From Dirofilaria immitis (lineage: Eukaryota > Nematoda > Chromadorea > Rhabditida > Onchocercidae): 64,000 bases of DNA. Positions 1-14,694 of the stretch are shown piece by piece. Below the pieces are notes generated by a model. It worked only from the letters and a program-made list of their open reading frames with translations, was not told the DNA's origin and searched no databases. Position 1 is the first letter of the stretch; each line of letters opens with the position of its first letter. Location of the stretch: positions 1,072,001-1,136,000 of the forward strand of contig JAKNDB010000067.1 of assembly GCA_024305405.1 (NCBI GenBank), written 5' to 3'. A program made the position numbers and the translations under genes.

Positions 1-75
1 TTCTTCTGATCATAAATCGATGGATCGAAATAGTTTAAAATATTCGAAAGAAAACATTTTGAAAATTTTTTTCAG

Positions 76-3000
76 ATCATTACCATTCCAGATAAATTTC
101 AATGGAATAGAATTGAGAAATGATACGATGATAATGGATGATACAATGAATATATTGGCTATGAAAGATATTAATTATGCTCCTTTTATCACAAATATGA
201 TATCAGCAAAGATGATTACACTTATATATCGTGGCGAACGAATGGGTAATTGGACAGTAGAACAAACACAACAATATGAAATGAGTATTATTCGGTATTT
301 TCAACAGTAAGTTCTACACTTTTTTCTCCTTCATAATACTGTACTGTAGAAAAAGTACAGTAGAAGAGTGATGAAATATGATAATTAAATAGTAAAATAC
401 TACTGTAAAGAACAGATATGTGACAATGAAACTGTTCATTTCGATCATTTTATAATTCTGTAATCATCACAAAATGCTTTCCCAAATTATCAATCATTAA
501 TTTTACTGGGATCGAATTGGTCAATATCCAGCATGATAATTTCTAAAGAGATAACTAAAATCCTAGGACACATATTATCAGTTTTTGATCTCTTATCATC
601 TTATCAATTTTCATATATTTAATAACACGAGCTTTTTGTTTTTTTTTTGTTTGAATTATATTAATCAAATTTTTTCATTTTAAACTTATTTTTACAATTT
701 TTTTTTATTTTAATTTGATAATATCAGTTAAATAAAATAATTATTTAAATTTAATCAATTAATTATCAAATATAATTTCCAATGCTTTTAGTAAATTTCT
801 TTAAAAATCTAAAAATCTGATTTCAATATCGACTATTTTATAATTGATGCTATGTTTATCACTCTTCCTAAGTATAAGCTAAATAGATAGTAATTGATAA
901 ATTGATATCAATTAATAAACATTTATGTTACAAACATTCCCATCAATGTAACATACTGTTCGTACTATTAAAACTTTTTCAAAACGATTATTATAGTGTT
1001 TAAAAGATCGTTATTACTTTAAATACTATCATTTATTATCAATCTTTCAATCAAAGATTTCAAAAATTCTTTTCAACAAAATAAGCAATTCAAAATGTTC
1101 ATTAATTAATTTGAAAGAATTAGAGCATTGTTTGTTATGTATTTCCATATTTGAAACTTGCCGCCTTCTACTGTTTACATTTACCTATAGTTATCACCGA
1201 TATATCACCTTCAGGTGTGATAATTTCAACTTTTATTACCTTTGAATCAGCTTTACTTGCTATGCTCTTAAAGGCGCAAGTTTCAAGTATATTCTTTTAA
1301 TTCGATCGACATGATTATGAATGATTTATTTCATAGTTATCACTGATTTTTTTGTTTTATTAAAGTTAATCATTTATAACGAAATATTTGAAAATTTGAT
1401 TTTATAATTCAATGAATTGATTGATCTGATTACTTCAAAAAAAAAAACCATAATATCAGCAAGAAAGTTATACTTGCTCAAGTTTATATAATTTCTTCAA
1501 AAATATCATCTAATCATTTTTCATAAATTATAATTGGAATTGAATATTTGATTTAAATTATTATCAATTTTGATAAGTTGCAAAATTTATATAAATCAAA
1601 AATGAATTTTTCGATAATCTTTTAGACGCATAAATTATTATCACAATATTATCATATTAGCAATTATCAAATTTTATATGAAACTGATAAAAGGGAATGA
1701 TTTCAAAAAAATCATGATTTCAAAAAAAAAAAATCATAATATCAGCAAGATATAATTTCAGTGAACATAAACCAAAACATACTCATGTATTGCTAACAAC
1801 ATTTGTTTATATTAATTATGAAGTATCGCGTGCTGGCTTAAGTGTATTACCGTATTTGATTTTGGGTTTTGGTATTATGCTAATTTGTACAACAATATCA
1901 ATGACAATCAGCGCTATGTATATGCAACAAATGAGCACTTATAAGGTTCGATAATAAAAAAAAAAAAAAAATGTTTAAAAATCTCCAGTTGATGATAACA
2001 CTGATATTAATGATAAAAATTCTGATAATTCATAAGTAAAAAATGTTATAATAAAGTAATAAAAATATTGTTAGGAATTTTACATAATAGTTTAGTTAAT
2101 GATAATTCAAGAAATTTAATCTAAATAAGATAAGATAAGATTCCTTGCATAGATCTTAAAAATTATGCTTATCACTTGTTTAACTTTTCAGATTTATTTA
2201 GCTTTCTTTGCCTGTATTTGTCCTTTAATGGCCAATGTAACAGCTATCGGATTATTGTTAATTATTGGAATACGATATGATGCTATCTTATCTGTAACAC
2301 CAATTCTTACTCTTGCCATTGGTAAATCTGATAAAATTCATCATGATTTTGAATATCCAATATTTTTAAATATCAAGAATATCTTAATTAGCATGATAAT
2401 TCTTATCATTCAGCATACTTCCGCCTTAATTTATACACTAGCGAAAATTTCTAAATCCAAAAATTTGAATTAAATTATCTTTCGACCAAAGTTTATTTTA
2501 TTTTTTTTTTTTAGGTGTTGACGATGCCTATCTAATGATACATACATGGCAAAATGTTACACGAGAATGTAATTTACATCCTGTCAAGAATGATTGCGTT
2601 GCATATCGTCTCGCATTGGTGATTAATTTTCCGTAAAATTTGCATTTCACTTGACCATTTTCATCAATATTAATAAAATAACAGAATAAGACTTGTAATG
2701 ATCGATTATGCAGAGAAGTAAAATAAAACAACTACGAGAATAATCTGTTAACTGAGCCTGATTCAAATATCAAATATTTTTAGGTATTAGAAGAAACTGG
2801 ACCTGCAATTCTCATATCAGCCTTAACGAATGTTCTGGCCGATGCAGTTGGAGCTTTTACTGGCTCACCTAATATTACAATATTATGTCTTGGAAATATG
2901 GCATCTATTTTAATCAATTATATTTATCAGGTCATTTTTCAATTTACTCTCATTTTAACAAATATTACATTTTTCAATTTCATCATATGTAAATTTAGAA

Positions 3001-6000
3001 ATTTCTAAAATTTGAAATAGTCTAAACAAATCTTATCTTCGTTTTATTGGTTTGTTTTTTTTGTAAACGATAAAATTTAGCAAAGAAAAAAAAGAGAAAG
3101 TTGACAATAATAAAGAATCGATGTTGAAATTATTATTACAAAAATTTTTCATAACAATTCATTAATTCTATAAAAACTTTTTTCCCCTTTTTTTTAAAAA
3201 ATGAATATTACAGTATCATCATAAATATAGCCTTCAATCATAAATAGTTTTAGCTGAGAATTGTACGGTGATCAATGTTTATTTAATTGATTTTAGACTT
3301 TTAATATAGGATATATAAACAATTGCAATATTTCTATCATGTGAATAACCTTTGACCTTTTCAGCTAACATTTTATTCAGCAATAATGTGTATTATTGGG
3401 CATTTTGAAATAAAAGCAATAGCAGAACAACAAAATATTCATTCAATCAAAATTGATAACGAGAAAAAAGATACAGCAATAAATTGTTGCAGAGAGGTGA
3501 AATTTCTTATCATCATTGATTGATTTCATTCTGGATTTAGCATGGAGAGATAGGAGTAAGAAATAAAAGTTATCAGGATTAGAAGTTCAATAAAAATTAA
3601 TATCATATTTTTGATTCAATGAAGCTCGTATTTTTTGTTTTAAAAAAAAGTAATGAATCATATGAAGAGAGGATGTTTCTTTTTTTTTTTTAGAATTCAT
3701 ATAATTTTCATGAAAGATCGAAGGATATCTGTGAATCTATACTTGAAAGCTATATTACATTGGTCACTAATCAAATTTTTGTTATCATCGTACTTTGTTC
3801 ATGGGCTCTTCTTATCATAATCTCAATTTCTGTATGTTCTAAATATTATTCATAAAAATCAAATAAAATTTTTTTAAAAAAAAAAATAAATAAATTTAAA
3901 CAAATTTTTATCACATAGTGAAACAATAGAATACTATATATTGTTTAATTTGTAAAATAAAATTTAACCTTTTTCAGGGAATAATTCGAATAAAAGTTGA
4001 ATTGACACCAGAAAAATTATTCCCATTGGATTCACCTCTTCTTAAGGTTAAGGTTTTTACTTCAAAAATTTTAGATCATTTCAAAACTATTAATTTATTA
4101 ATCGGAAAACAACGAGCCTTAATCAGTCATTAACCAATTATATTTCAAAAAATACGCATAGATCCCGTGATACATGCTGATCAACTGTATGCAAATCATA
4201 TTTAATATGGAAATTTATGCCATCACAGTGTATCCTACTAAAATAACAATATAGTTGTGGTATAGATCGAAAAATTCAACTTTTTTTTTTTAGCTGAATG
4301 AATTACTACAACAATATCAAATACCCGAATATACAATGATACGATTTTATGTGAACAAACCTGGAAATTTGTCAAATACATATGATTTGCAACGTCTCAA
4401 TCAAATGGTTTCTGAATTGGAACATATGGATGGTTCTTGGGGTTCAACGAGTACCAATTATTTCATTCGTGATTTCATCGATTATGAAAAACAATTCAAT
4501 GAAGAAGATGAAAACCATAGTTTGTATAATAAATATTCCGTAGAAATAAATGAAATTAATTATAAACTAAAATTTTTCCTTACGATACATCTTGCTAGGT
4601 TTGATACATCTTGCTAGGTCTAATCCTGTATCCTATAAAAATTAAAACAATCAGCGTAAAAGCCTATTCATCCAGTAATAAGGTCATTTCTCGAGAATGA
4701 TTTTTGTTTAGCAAATTTTGAATTTTATCAATTTATGTATAAAATTTTAGATTCAACAAATGATTCGGTTGTGCTTAAAGAAGAAGATTTGCCAGATTTT
4801 TTAAACTGGCCTGAATATCAAAAATGGCATGCTTTTTGGTTCTCGATGAAGCAACGTAATTTTTACATCCCTTTTAAATTTAATTTTATTTTTCTAAACT
4901 TTTTGCTAAGTTTATTTTATTTCAATTTCAATATTTAACTATTTCAAATTCAGTTTTTTTTTGAGTTACTTTTCTATAACTATTCAAACGAATTCTAATT
5001 AAGTGTTACGATTCTTATCAATCATTTTATCAGATAATATCTGATAAATCTTAATGTACATTATAGAATTTTATATGTTATGCTGTTTTCATATATACTT
5101 TATTATACTCCAATTTTTATTATCAAAATACATTTCATATCAACGTCATAGCAAATAAGTGAAATATCGCAAAATTCCGACATTAGTTTGTCAAAAATGA
5201 AATTCAATTCCAAGCTTATTTTCAGTGGTCATCTAATCAGATTCTTCTTTACAACCTCTTATTATGGTGAAAATTTGAAGGATTGGCCGCAGAGAGGTAT
5301 TATGTTGAATAAATGCCGTAACATTGTAGATAAATACAGGTTTGTTTATATCGAAAGCTGAAGAGCATATATATCATCTGAATGCTAACTTATCTGATTC
5401 ATTTAAAATTTGAATTATGCAAATCTTTAATTCGAATTATGAGAAATATGACAATCCTTGGCCAAGACTATCTTATTGTTGAAAATTTTTTAATGCTCTT
5501 CTGATACTATTTATATTGATTAATTTGAAAAGCAATTAATTTCCTTTATCAATAGCAATATTTATCATATAGCAATAATCAAATTAATGAAATTATCACA
5601 ATTGTTAGATAATATATGAAGCAAATAAACGATAAAACTTTATAGTGAATTCAATGTAACAGTCTTCATGGATGATGCATTATTCTTGGATTTAATTGAT
5701 AATATGGCAACAGATGCATGGCAATCAGCATTAGGCATATTAATTTGCATGGCATTCATTTCTTTTATCTTTTTATATGATACATTCACTGTAATTGTTG
5801 TATCAATTGCTATCATTTCTATTATGACTGGTAAATGATTATTTTTTCTTTTTTTTTTGATTGTTATTTAAATCATTTTTAATTTTTATACAAATCGAAA
5901 AGTTAAATTTTGAAATAACTTTTTTATTTTTATTTTGTATAAAAAGCATATACGATATTTACAATCAAAATTGATCAATTATGAAATCATACGGAAAAAA

Positions 6001-6950
6001 TTTTATAGGTATTGTTGGATTAATGAATTTAATGGATTTTAATTTGGAACCAATTATGGTAGCAGCAATATTAATTTCAATGGGTTTTAGTGTTGATATA
6101 CCAGCTCATGTTGCTTATCATTATATTAATAAAGGTATGTTTTTACAACTGATATCTCGATAATAAAGAAATAAATGATGTTTATGATAAGTGATTTTTA
6201 ATTATGATTAAGTGAAAGATTGCAAATAATCTATTAGATTAAAGTTTCAATTGTAAACAAAAAGAATGAACAAAACAAAGGTAAAATAAAATTCTGCTAA
6301 TTTTTGGAATGATTTTAGTTTCATTAACAAATGTTAATAAATCAATTTTTCAGGAACAATAACTAATCAACATTTGATAATAAGAGATAAGTTGCGGATA
6401 TGTTTTTCTTCAGTCGCACTACCTGCATTACAGGCAGCAATAAGTACAAGTTTATGCTTACTTGGTCTTCTATTTAAAGATCTCTACATAGCGCAGGTAT
6501 GTTTTTCCTTCTTTACAAATATTTTAATTTTAAAATTTACATGAGGCAATGAATATTTCAATTTATGATAGATATCATATGAATGTTTAAAGAGAAATAG
6601 AAAATGATAATGATGATAATTTCTTTTTCGCACTTACTAAATTCTTCCCTTTTATTTTACTTGGCCATGACATCTTATAAATTCCATCGTTATGAAATAT
6701 AGAACGATAGAATTTTGCATTTCTTTTGTACGTCAAAATTTATGCCTAAAAAGTTATTTGTTACATCTAAAATATAATATTTTGCTATTTTCAGGTATTC
6801 GTGAAAACAATGCTTTTGTGTATTTCACTTTGTGTTTCACACGGTTTACTTATCATTCCATGTATGCTTGTTTTGGTTGATCAAATATTACAATTTTGTA
6901 GCAAATTACGAAAGCATAAGGTCGTCTATCCCACCACTACTTCATCGTAA
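76..6950 (+). CDS. Patched-related (PTR) sterol-sensing-domain membrane protein, 5' end outside window
   Basis: PTR proteins are RND-type multi-pass membrane proteins that act in cuticle, moulting and secretion in nematodes. Fifteen exons join in phase: 76-306, 1762-1945, 2192-2321, 2515-2618, 2784-2930, 3365-3496, 3694-3831, 3978-4046, 4294-4519, 4751-4850, 5226-5339, 5646-5830, 6009-6134, 6354-6496 and 6795-6950, giving about 727 residues and a TAA stop. The sterol-sensing domain is plain: hydrophobic segments, then GVDDAYLMIHTW at the start of exon 4. The second half has the conserved PTR blocks FFFTTSYYGENLKDW, FNVTVFMDDALFLDL and GFSVDIPAHVAYHY. The first exon starts in mid-codon, so the N-terminus lies upstream. 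The exon 10/11 junction is in frame only with a GC donor at 4851; the nearby GT at 4856 gives a stop. The exon 9 donor (4520) was chosen by phase. No internal stop was needed. Family call is secure; the exact member is not. Confidence 0.93.
4584..4619. repeat. 17-bp direct duplication in a PTR intron
   Basis: The 17 bases gatacatcttgctaggt occur at 4584-4600 and again at 4603-4619, inside the intron after PTR exon 9. Each copy carries an AG|GT donor-like junction, but neither is in the phase needed for exon 10. Confidence 0.8.
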
Positions 6951-9408
6951 TATGAAACATTTAACTTTCTCATTTTTCACTAGCTAATTTGTTAATTAGT
7001 TTAAATATTTAATGAAAATTACTCACCGAAAAGAATGCATATTAATAAGATTATTAACTCTGAGAATAATCTGATTTTAGGAGATTATAGAAAAATGATT
7101 TTAACTAACTAAGAGATCTCGTAATCTGAAACAATAATGAATTGTGAAATCTTTTTTCATGCAATCTCAAATAACAAAATATTTTAGTATATCCATTCCA
7201 TTTTTAAAATAATTTTTTTTTTTCTCTCTTATTTTGTTACTCATAATATTATCTCAGTCAATGTTTTGTTTTTTTTTAATTGCTAAAAATATAATTGTTT
7301 ATGCAATTTAATCAATTCAATAATATAATTATCATTTATTTTTAATAGTAAAAAATATATACAAATCAACTAAAAATGATAATCATTTCTACTTCTAATT
7401 TCAACAATTAAATAAATCAATTAAGTGTTAACAGTAACAATAAGTGTTTGAATACCGAAATGGATATTTGTACAAATTTGTTATTTAAATTCATTGAAAT
7501 CAAAGAAAAAAAAAAAAAACAATATGCCATATTTCTTCTCCAAAAGATTTGAAAATTTTTTTTTTTTTTTTACGATTGATTATATATTTATTATCGAAAT
7601 CGGATTATTCACAGATCTCTTCCGTGATTAAATTATCATACAAAATAAATCTGGTACCATTTTGAACGACGACTAATGGATAGGAAAAGTCTCGACTATA
7701 AAAAAATTCTTACAGACAATCTTGAATCATAGTTTATTGCCTGATAAAAAAAAAAAAAAAAAAAAAACATTATGAGGATTTGTTTTTCTCGAATTCGAAA
7801 AATTATTTGCATATCAAAAACTTTTTAAAATCGCCTAAAGAATTTTGCTATGAACAATATTATTTCTTTATTTCTCTCATAATTATTCGGCAACTTTTAA
7901 TATTATATATATATATATATATACATATATTTGAACAATCAATGATATGATGTAAAATTATGAAGAATGCATGAACAAAAAGTTCCAAACAAACCGAGAA
8001 AAAAAAAAAAGATAATATCAAACATTGAGAAATCAGATTTCAATAATATAAATCAATGGAAATTTGAATTTGAATAACTATAAACGATATAGCTTCTCGA
8101 GATTCATTGAGATTCATTCATCAAAATTAGCCTGAAATAATGAACACATTGGATTATATCAATTTGTGGAAAGTTTTTTTTTTTTTTTTTCACGACACGC
8201 AACTGATAATATTTCGGAATATGCTAAATATATTCATTTAGAATGATTTTTATTTTTACTTTTTCTTCATCTTATTTGCAATCGTCTTCTCGATTAATTT
8301 TCTTATTTATTATAGATATTTTAAACAACAACACTTGTTTTGTACGCTTATCGAGAAAACTATAAGATGTAATCGTAAGATGTAATCTTGAAAATTTTAA
8401 ATTATATACTCAAAATTTTTTATTCTTAACCGATGAAATTTTTACATTATGCATATCATGCACATTTAATTATCGATAAAATATAGGCTATAATTCTTGT
8501 AAACAGCCATTCGTTTTTGCTTAAAAAAAAAAAAAAAAAAAAAAATTGAAAATGTGTATTTGATGATTTGTTAGCAAAGTAAATTTTTAAAATCTACTCC
8601 TTGCTCCTTTAAAACAAAAAATAAAAGGTGAAAAAAGCAAAGCAAATTTTTACATTTCATATTACTCTCCGAAATGTACCAATGTTTTGATTCGATATTA
8701 TTCTGCTATAGTTATATTAATTTATGTTTTAATAAAAATCACACTACACTATATTATGCTTTTTATTTTTATCGAATTATCAAACTTATCAAAATTTCAA
8801 GATTGCCTTTATCCACTCTTTTTAAATTAAAAAAAAATCTTCGCATTCTATCGTTGAATATTTTCATCATTTTAGGAAGAAAAATATTTGATTTCATATT
8901 TTTTCATTTTGTTTTCTGATCTTTTTCAAAAAAAAAAAACACTCGAATTTAAAATATTATGAAAGATTTTTCGCAATATTCATTGATTCACATGTTGTGA
9001 TATCTTATCAAATCTATCAATTAGGCGTATATTGTTGAACCTCATTAAGAATAAAAGATTTCCTGTATGATAATATAATTTGTCACCGATCTTCTTTAAT
9101 AGTAATAAAATTTGAGAGTTCTTTTTGCTTTTTAATGGTAGCGTCTCAAACTTAGATAATTGAATTTTTTATTATGATAAATTTGATAATACATCAATGG
9201 ACATAGCGATTGCAATATCAATCATGCAAATTCAATAACTCAAAGGAAAAGGAAGACCAAATAATGCCCGACATACTTTCCATTTTATCATGCACTTAGT
9301 AAATTGATGTGAGACATTGATTTTTGCATAACGAAGACTTAAGCGAATAAAGCAGCTATCGACACGAACAGATGCGAGTGTGTGCCTGATTGTATTGTAT
9401 TTCGCGTG
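6951..9408. other. Intergenic DNA, no gene seen
   Basis: This stretch is AT-rich, with long A and T runs and a short (TA)n at about 7905-7922. Its only open frames are short and low in complexity, such as the Phe/Tyr/Ile-rich one at 8674-8919. I see no splice-bounded exon or RNA gene in it. Confidence 0.6.
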
Positions 9409-9590
9409 TTGCATTTGTTGCGCTGCATCTGGCGTATCGCGTTTGTTATGCTACTTTTTGCGCGTTGCATTTATTGTGCTGCGTTTTATACGTTGCATTT
9501 GTTGTGCTGCATTTTGCGCGTTCATTTGCTGTGCTGCGTTTTGCGTTGCGTTTGTTGTACTGCATTTTGCATGTTGTACTTTATTGTTAC
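9409..9590. repeat. 28-bp GC-rich degenerate minisatellite
   Basis: About six to seven units of roughly 28 bases follow one another, with the core TTGCATTTGTTGTGCTGCAT followed by TTTGCGCG. The units vary by substitutions and small length changes. The block is much richer in G and C than the surrounding DNA. All three plus frames are open across it, giving Cys/Leu-rich strings, as is one minus frame (Ala/Gln-rich). That follows from the repeat itself and is not evidence of coding. Confidence 0.85.
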
Positions 9591-12500
9591 TGTTTGATTT
9601 CGTCGCAAGTGAACAATTAAGTGTGTAAGAAAATTTACTCTCATTATCCATATTATGTCGAAAGTTCATTGAAAAAGCAAAAAATGAAACGATCAGATTG
9701 TGTACTGTGTTTATTTACAATACGCGTAAATTTTAACAATTCTTTATTTTGACTTATTTTTGCTCAAATTTTTACATATTTCTGGTTTTCTCCTTGATTT
9801 ATTTGATATCTCATTTATTTGAATGCCGTTATATTTGAATATCTTTGTATATATCGGCTTTAAACTATTGATATATCAGGTTTGTCGTAATTTTTAAGAA
9901 TTTTATTTGCTCTCATTCCTTGTTTACTTCTCCATTCTTTCTTTTTCGAATTGTCATTTATTCTCGAAAAATATTTCATTTAAACGTTGCAATTTATGTT
10001 TTACTTTCTTTCTAATACTTTTCATATATTGATTTGAAGTCTTCGATGCTCTTGTCATCTCTTTTCTATCTCGAATTTGCATTCAAATATTTTTCATTTT
10101 TGATACATATATTAAAAAAAAAAAAAAAAACGAATAAGCAATAACTGATTTCTATTACTAAAATTCATAAACGATGATTAATAGCAGCAGGAAAAATTAA
10201 TAAATGGAATTTTTAAGTGCATGATTATGAACTCATAATTTTATGAATATCAGCCATCACTGAAAAAAGGAATTACTGTATTCGATTAGCTTGAGTTTTT
10301 AATTTTTGAGAGAATACAGTAGAAACGATGGATATATACCGAACAGTGAGAGAAAATAAGAAAAAATAAGGAATGGAGAAAGATAGTTTAATTCAGTTGG
10401 AAATTACTGAATTCGCTCAAAAGTTGATGATGTCGTTAAAAGTCATTAAAAATTTTGATTAATTTAGTTATGATGAGATCGATGGATAAGAATTTAAAAT
10501 AAAGTGATTAATAGGTTTAAGAATGATGATATAATTATCAAAAATTTGCAAATTATGGGATCAAAAGAATCTTTACAAGTTCTGAACATATTTGAAGAAT
10601 TTTGATTTTTTACTGAATGTGACTTAATTGGCTCATTAGATATTTATTAAAAAAAAATGGTTATAAAACTAATTGATATATAAACAAAAGATTGAGAAAA
10701 ACGTGTAAAGAAATAAAAATTTGTCTTGAAGTTTAGAGTTATTTGTAAAATTTTGTATTCCGAACTTTGCTTAGTAAAATTATGAGAGTGAAATAAGTGA
10801 ATCATTAGCTGTGTCTAATATTCATTTTGAGTAAATTATTCGAAAAACAAGATATATCTCATATTTAGACAGAATTGTCAGAAGATTTGATTGAGATATT
10901 TAACATGGTTTTGTTATCCATCAATGTTCTAGATGATCTAAGATTTTATGATCTTTCAGTTCAATTATTTATTTTATTTAATTTTTTTTTCTGGTTTTCT
11001 CAAGAAATTTTTTTCCCACTACAATTATCGATCAATAGATTTATTGATTTGTTAGTTATATGAGATAATGCTAAAAATGTTACAAAAGTTTGACGACACA
11101 TCAAAGTTTCTCCTTGTAAATGCTTCTTATTCATGCTTTTTGCAATTTCTGTATTATCATACTGAAAGATTCTATTATTTTTTTTTATGGAGATTAGTTG
11201 TATTATTTATAATAAGTTAATTTGTTCAAAGCTGACAATCGGAACGAAAATAGATGATGATAGATAATCCGATCTATTTGCTAAACTTTTATGTTTCGAT
11301 TGCAGTACTGGTAAAGGAAGAATTTATAGGAATTAAATAATCTCATAGATTTGTTGAATTTATAATAATTGGCAATAAAATTATAAGAGAGGCATGATCT
11401 GTACAGAAATGATGTTTTTTCTTTTCATTTTACTTGTTTTTTTCGGAAGTTGCTTGAAAATAGAAATATATATACAGTATACGTATATATATTATTATGG
11501 TACCAAGCAAAAAGTTTTTTTTTTTTAAATTATATTTATTTTTAAATATTTGTTCTGTTTTTAAAGATAATGAGTTACTGATTTTTGTCTTTTTTTTTTC
11601 AAATTTAATAACTTTTTAAGAATATTTTTTTATAATTAGTATCGATTCATATTGAATTGGGAATTTCTAATAAATTTAAAAAATGACATATCAACTTCAG
11701 TCCATTAAGGATGGCTTCTTCTTTCAACATCTTTGAAAACAGCCATCTTCGTTTCTTTTTACTTTATCTGATAAAAATTAAAAAGTTTTTTTATATTGCA
11801 GTAGTCTTAAAATCTAAGTATCTCTACAAATTCATGTTAGCCTTTATTGTTATTATATCTTTCCTTTGCTTGTTGAGCAAAAGAAGGAATGGAATTATAT
11901 TCGTCATATTTAGATTTGATGTGCCTCTTTCATCTTTATTTCACTCTGAGGATTTACGAGTTGAACTGCATCCCTTTGAAGTTCTAATTCTGTTTATGTT
12001 GAATAACTTTAGTATGCTTACTTACTACTTGGCAATATTGACTTTGATAAAATGACATATTTGGAAGCAGTAATAGTTGGAGAAATTTTATCATTATTAC
12101 TAAACAAACTATTCTACTGATTCTATCCATTCTTTAGTTCTATTATTTTATCTTTTCTTAGTTTTGGATTTCATTTTTTTTATAAATATCGATTCAGTGT
12201 GAAAAGGCTGATAGTGGAAGGTGCTCAAATGGAGTGAAATAGATATCGTCTGAGAATTCCAAGCAAGTTGAGAAAAAATTGTCACAAACGCGAAATATCG
12301 AGACTTAGCTAGTGCGGTAGATCGGTGTTACGAAACTATTTAGGTTATATGATTGGATTTGAGGCCATTTTCTGATCACGGAGCAGTGAAGTAATATAGA
12401 AGAGTTAAGTTGTAAGTTCAGGAACTGAATGTTAATAATATAACCTCTGATTAAGGTGTTTTTTCTTTTTTTTTTCATGAGCATTAAAAAACAGAGCTTC

Positions 12501-14622
12501 AGTAGCAGTTCAATTATTCGTAAATTTTTTTTACAAAGTCTTTGTGATGTTTTCGACGAATTATATGATGACAATAATAAATCATTTGTCTTTCTACCAA
12601 CCAACTTTTTAACGGATTGTTTCTCTGGATTAGAAAGAGATAAGCTGTAAAAAGTTGGTTAGTATCAGATGTCCACTTATCAATAATCTCGCTTTGTTTT
12701 GCTTTGTTTTTTTCTAATATTTGTATTTATCGCATGAAAGAATTGTTTCGTATTAGCATCAATTAACAGTATGCGAAATTTACTGCGGTTGATTCAATTT
12801 TTATAATTTTTTTTCATTTTTTTAGATTTAGAAAAATGATGAACTTAATTAAGAGAGATTGATTCCAATATTATGGAAAATTGCTCTGACTTATAAATTT
12901 TAGATATTTGAAATCCGTCTCTAGAAAATTGACTTTTCTTTTGGATTAATTTTGTTAAAGGCTTTTATGTTATGATATTAAGATTACTTATTAGAATATG
13001 GATATCTTAAGAAAATATGATCTCATTTTTGGCTACAAAAATTTACATAATATTTTTAACAAATATTAATTGACAATCAATTAAATTGCTGCATTGCTAG
13101 TTGTAGGGATGTTTATCCATTTGTGCCGGATAAAACATGTAGTTTTGTTGGTCAAAGGTATCATATAAATTTACTTTTGCTCGGATGGAACTCAGAGTTT
13201 TGATTTCACTTTAATCCAAAGAGAACATCTACATTAAAATTTTTAAGGATTGACATTCATAATTTCGGTGGACGGATGTTGTGAATTTGTATAGGTTAGA
13301 GTCATTTCTTTAACTTTCATATACATAAAAAAAAATGAAGGAACTTTACTTCTTCCGTAGAACTTTCTATCATTTCATTGCAAATCGAATCAAAATACAT
13401 TTCTTACTCTCCGTTTATACATAGATATTATATTGCTGCAACTATATACAATGTTAATAATTTCTTTTTATTATTATTTCATTTTACCACCAGTATATTT
13501 TAGTTTCAAAATGATATTTCGTAAATTTGTTGTATATTGATTATTTATTTAGTTATTTAACTCAAGTAATTCACGTATATCGTTATGTCTTCAAATTGCT
13601 ATTTATCATCTTATATCAGAGTATATTTTTCGCTTTGATTTTATGACAGTCATTTCTAGGAAACGACCAGTTGTATTTTCAGTCACCGAATAAACGAATT
13701 TTTCGTCTTATGCCTTTATGAAGGTTTATTTGCTTCTAAATCTTTTATTGCATTCTTCCATATCTTTAACTTTCTTTTGTTACATAATTTTATTTAATAC
13801 CACATTCTGCTGCGACTACCGAAGAATTAGACGAAAAATGCAACTATTGTTATCTTGAAATTCTTTCAAACAATATCCTGTCGAACATTTAGTCTTATCA
13901 TTTTCATATTACTCATTTTATATTCCCTTTACTCACATCATGTCCTAACTTTTTTAAAATTGCTAATTATCATTGATAATAAGAAAATGTCATTTATCGA
14001 ATAATTGATAGTAAACTATGAAAAATGTCTAAATTTTGGTATATCTAAATTTTTTAACGATATAGACGTTTCACATTTCGTTGACGAATAATACTTTTCA
14101 TATCATTAATTAACGGACTCTTTCAAATTTCATTAATCAAGAAAAATTGTGCCAAATTTCACCCCTGAAATGCACATTTTGCAATTTTTAGCGTCAAGAA
14201 TGTTTACTCTTATCTTTCTCTTGCACAAATCTAAGTTTAAACTACTTTGCAATTCAATTGCTTCAGTTTTCCTTCATTAATATTTCAACATTTATTTTAT
14301 ATCATTGTTGAATACATTATGTATATATATATTTATATACAGCATTTCACAGAAATTTCTATTTTAAGAAGTCAACAATAATTCTTTTTTACCTATAGCA
14401 CTTACAGGTCCAACACAGAGGAAGTTAAAGTAATGTGACTAGATTAAAGGTAACTAAAATAATGTAATATAACCGATGCACATGTTTAACTGATCTAAAC
14501 AGTGAGTAAAAGTAAATCTTTATTAAATTTCGAAAATATTTCTTTCTGGGCAGGACCAGTTTAATGATGATATTTTGAGAAATTTGTTGGTTAACTTAAA
14601 GGTTTGGGAAGTGAAAAGTTCT
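9591..14622. other. Intergenic DNA, no gene identified
   Basis: This is AT-rich sequence with many stops in all frames. The longest open frame (11711-12055, 114 codons) is hydrophobic and Phe/Leu-rich. It has no clean splice sites or recognisable domain, so I do not call it a gene. There is no RNA gene before the tRNA-like element at 14623. Confidence 0.5.
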
Positions 14623-14694
14623 CTGAAGATAGACTATGGGTAGAGCGCTCCGTTCGCATCGGAGAGGTCTGGAGTTCTATTCCCCATACTTGCA
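14623..14694 (+). pseudogene. tRNA-Ala(CGC)-like pseudogene
   Basis: The right half folds like a tRNA. There is a perfect 5-bp anticodon stem (CTCCG 14648-14652 with CGGAG 14660-14664) around the 7-base loop TTCGCAT, anticodon CGC (Ala). A 5-base variable loop and a 7-base T-loop follow, with a T-stem of four pairs and one mismatch (14670-14674 with 14682-14686). The left half has decayed: the D-stem barely pairs and the acceptor strands (14623-14629 and 14687-14693) mostly fail to match. The B-box is altered too (GAGTTCTATTCC instead of GGTTCRANTCC). Spacing is exactly canonical, so tRNA ancestry is likely, but function is not. Confidence 0.6.

Noticed and set aside
9380..9628. Overlapping Cys/Leu-rich open frames as a cysteine-rich protein gene
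   Set aside because: All plus frames are open because of the 28-bp repeat; there are no splice sites, no good start context and no domain.
11711..12055. 114-codon hydrophobic open frame as a membrane protein
   Set aside because: Phe/Leu/Ile-rich composition as expected from AT-rich DNA, with no splice context and no recognisable motif.
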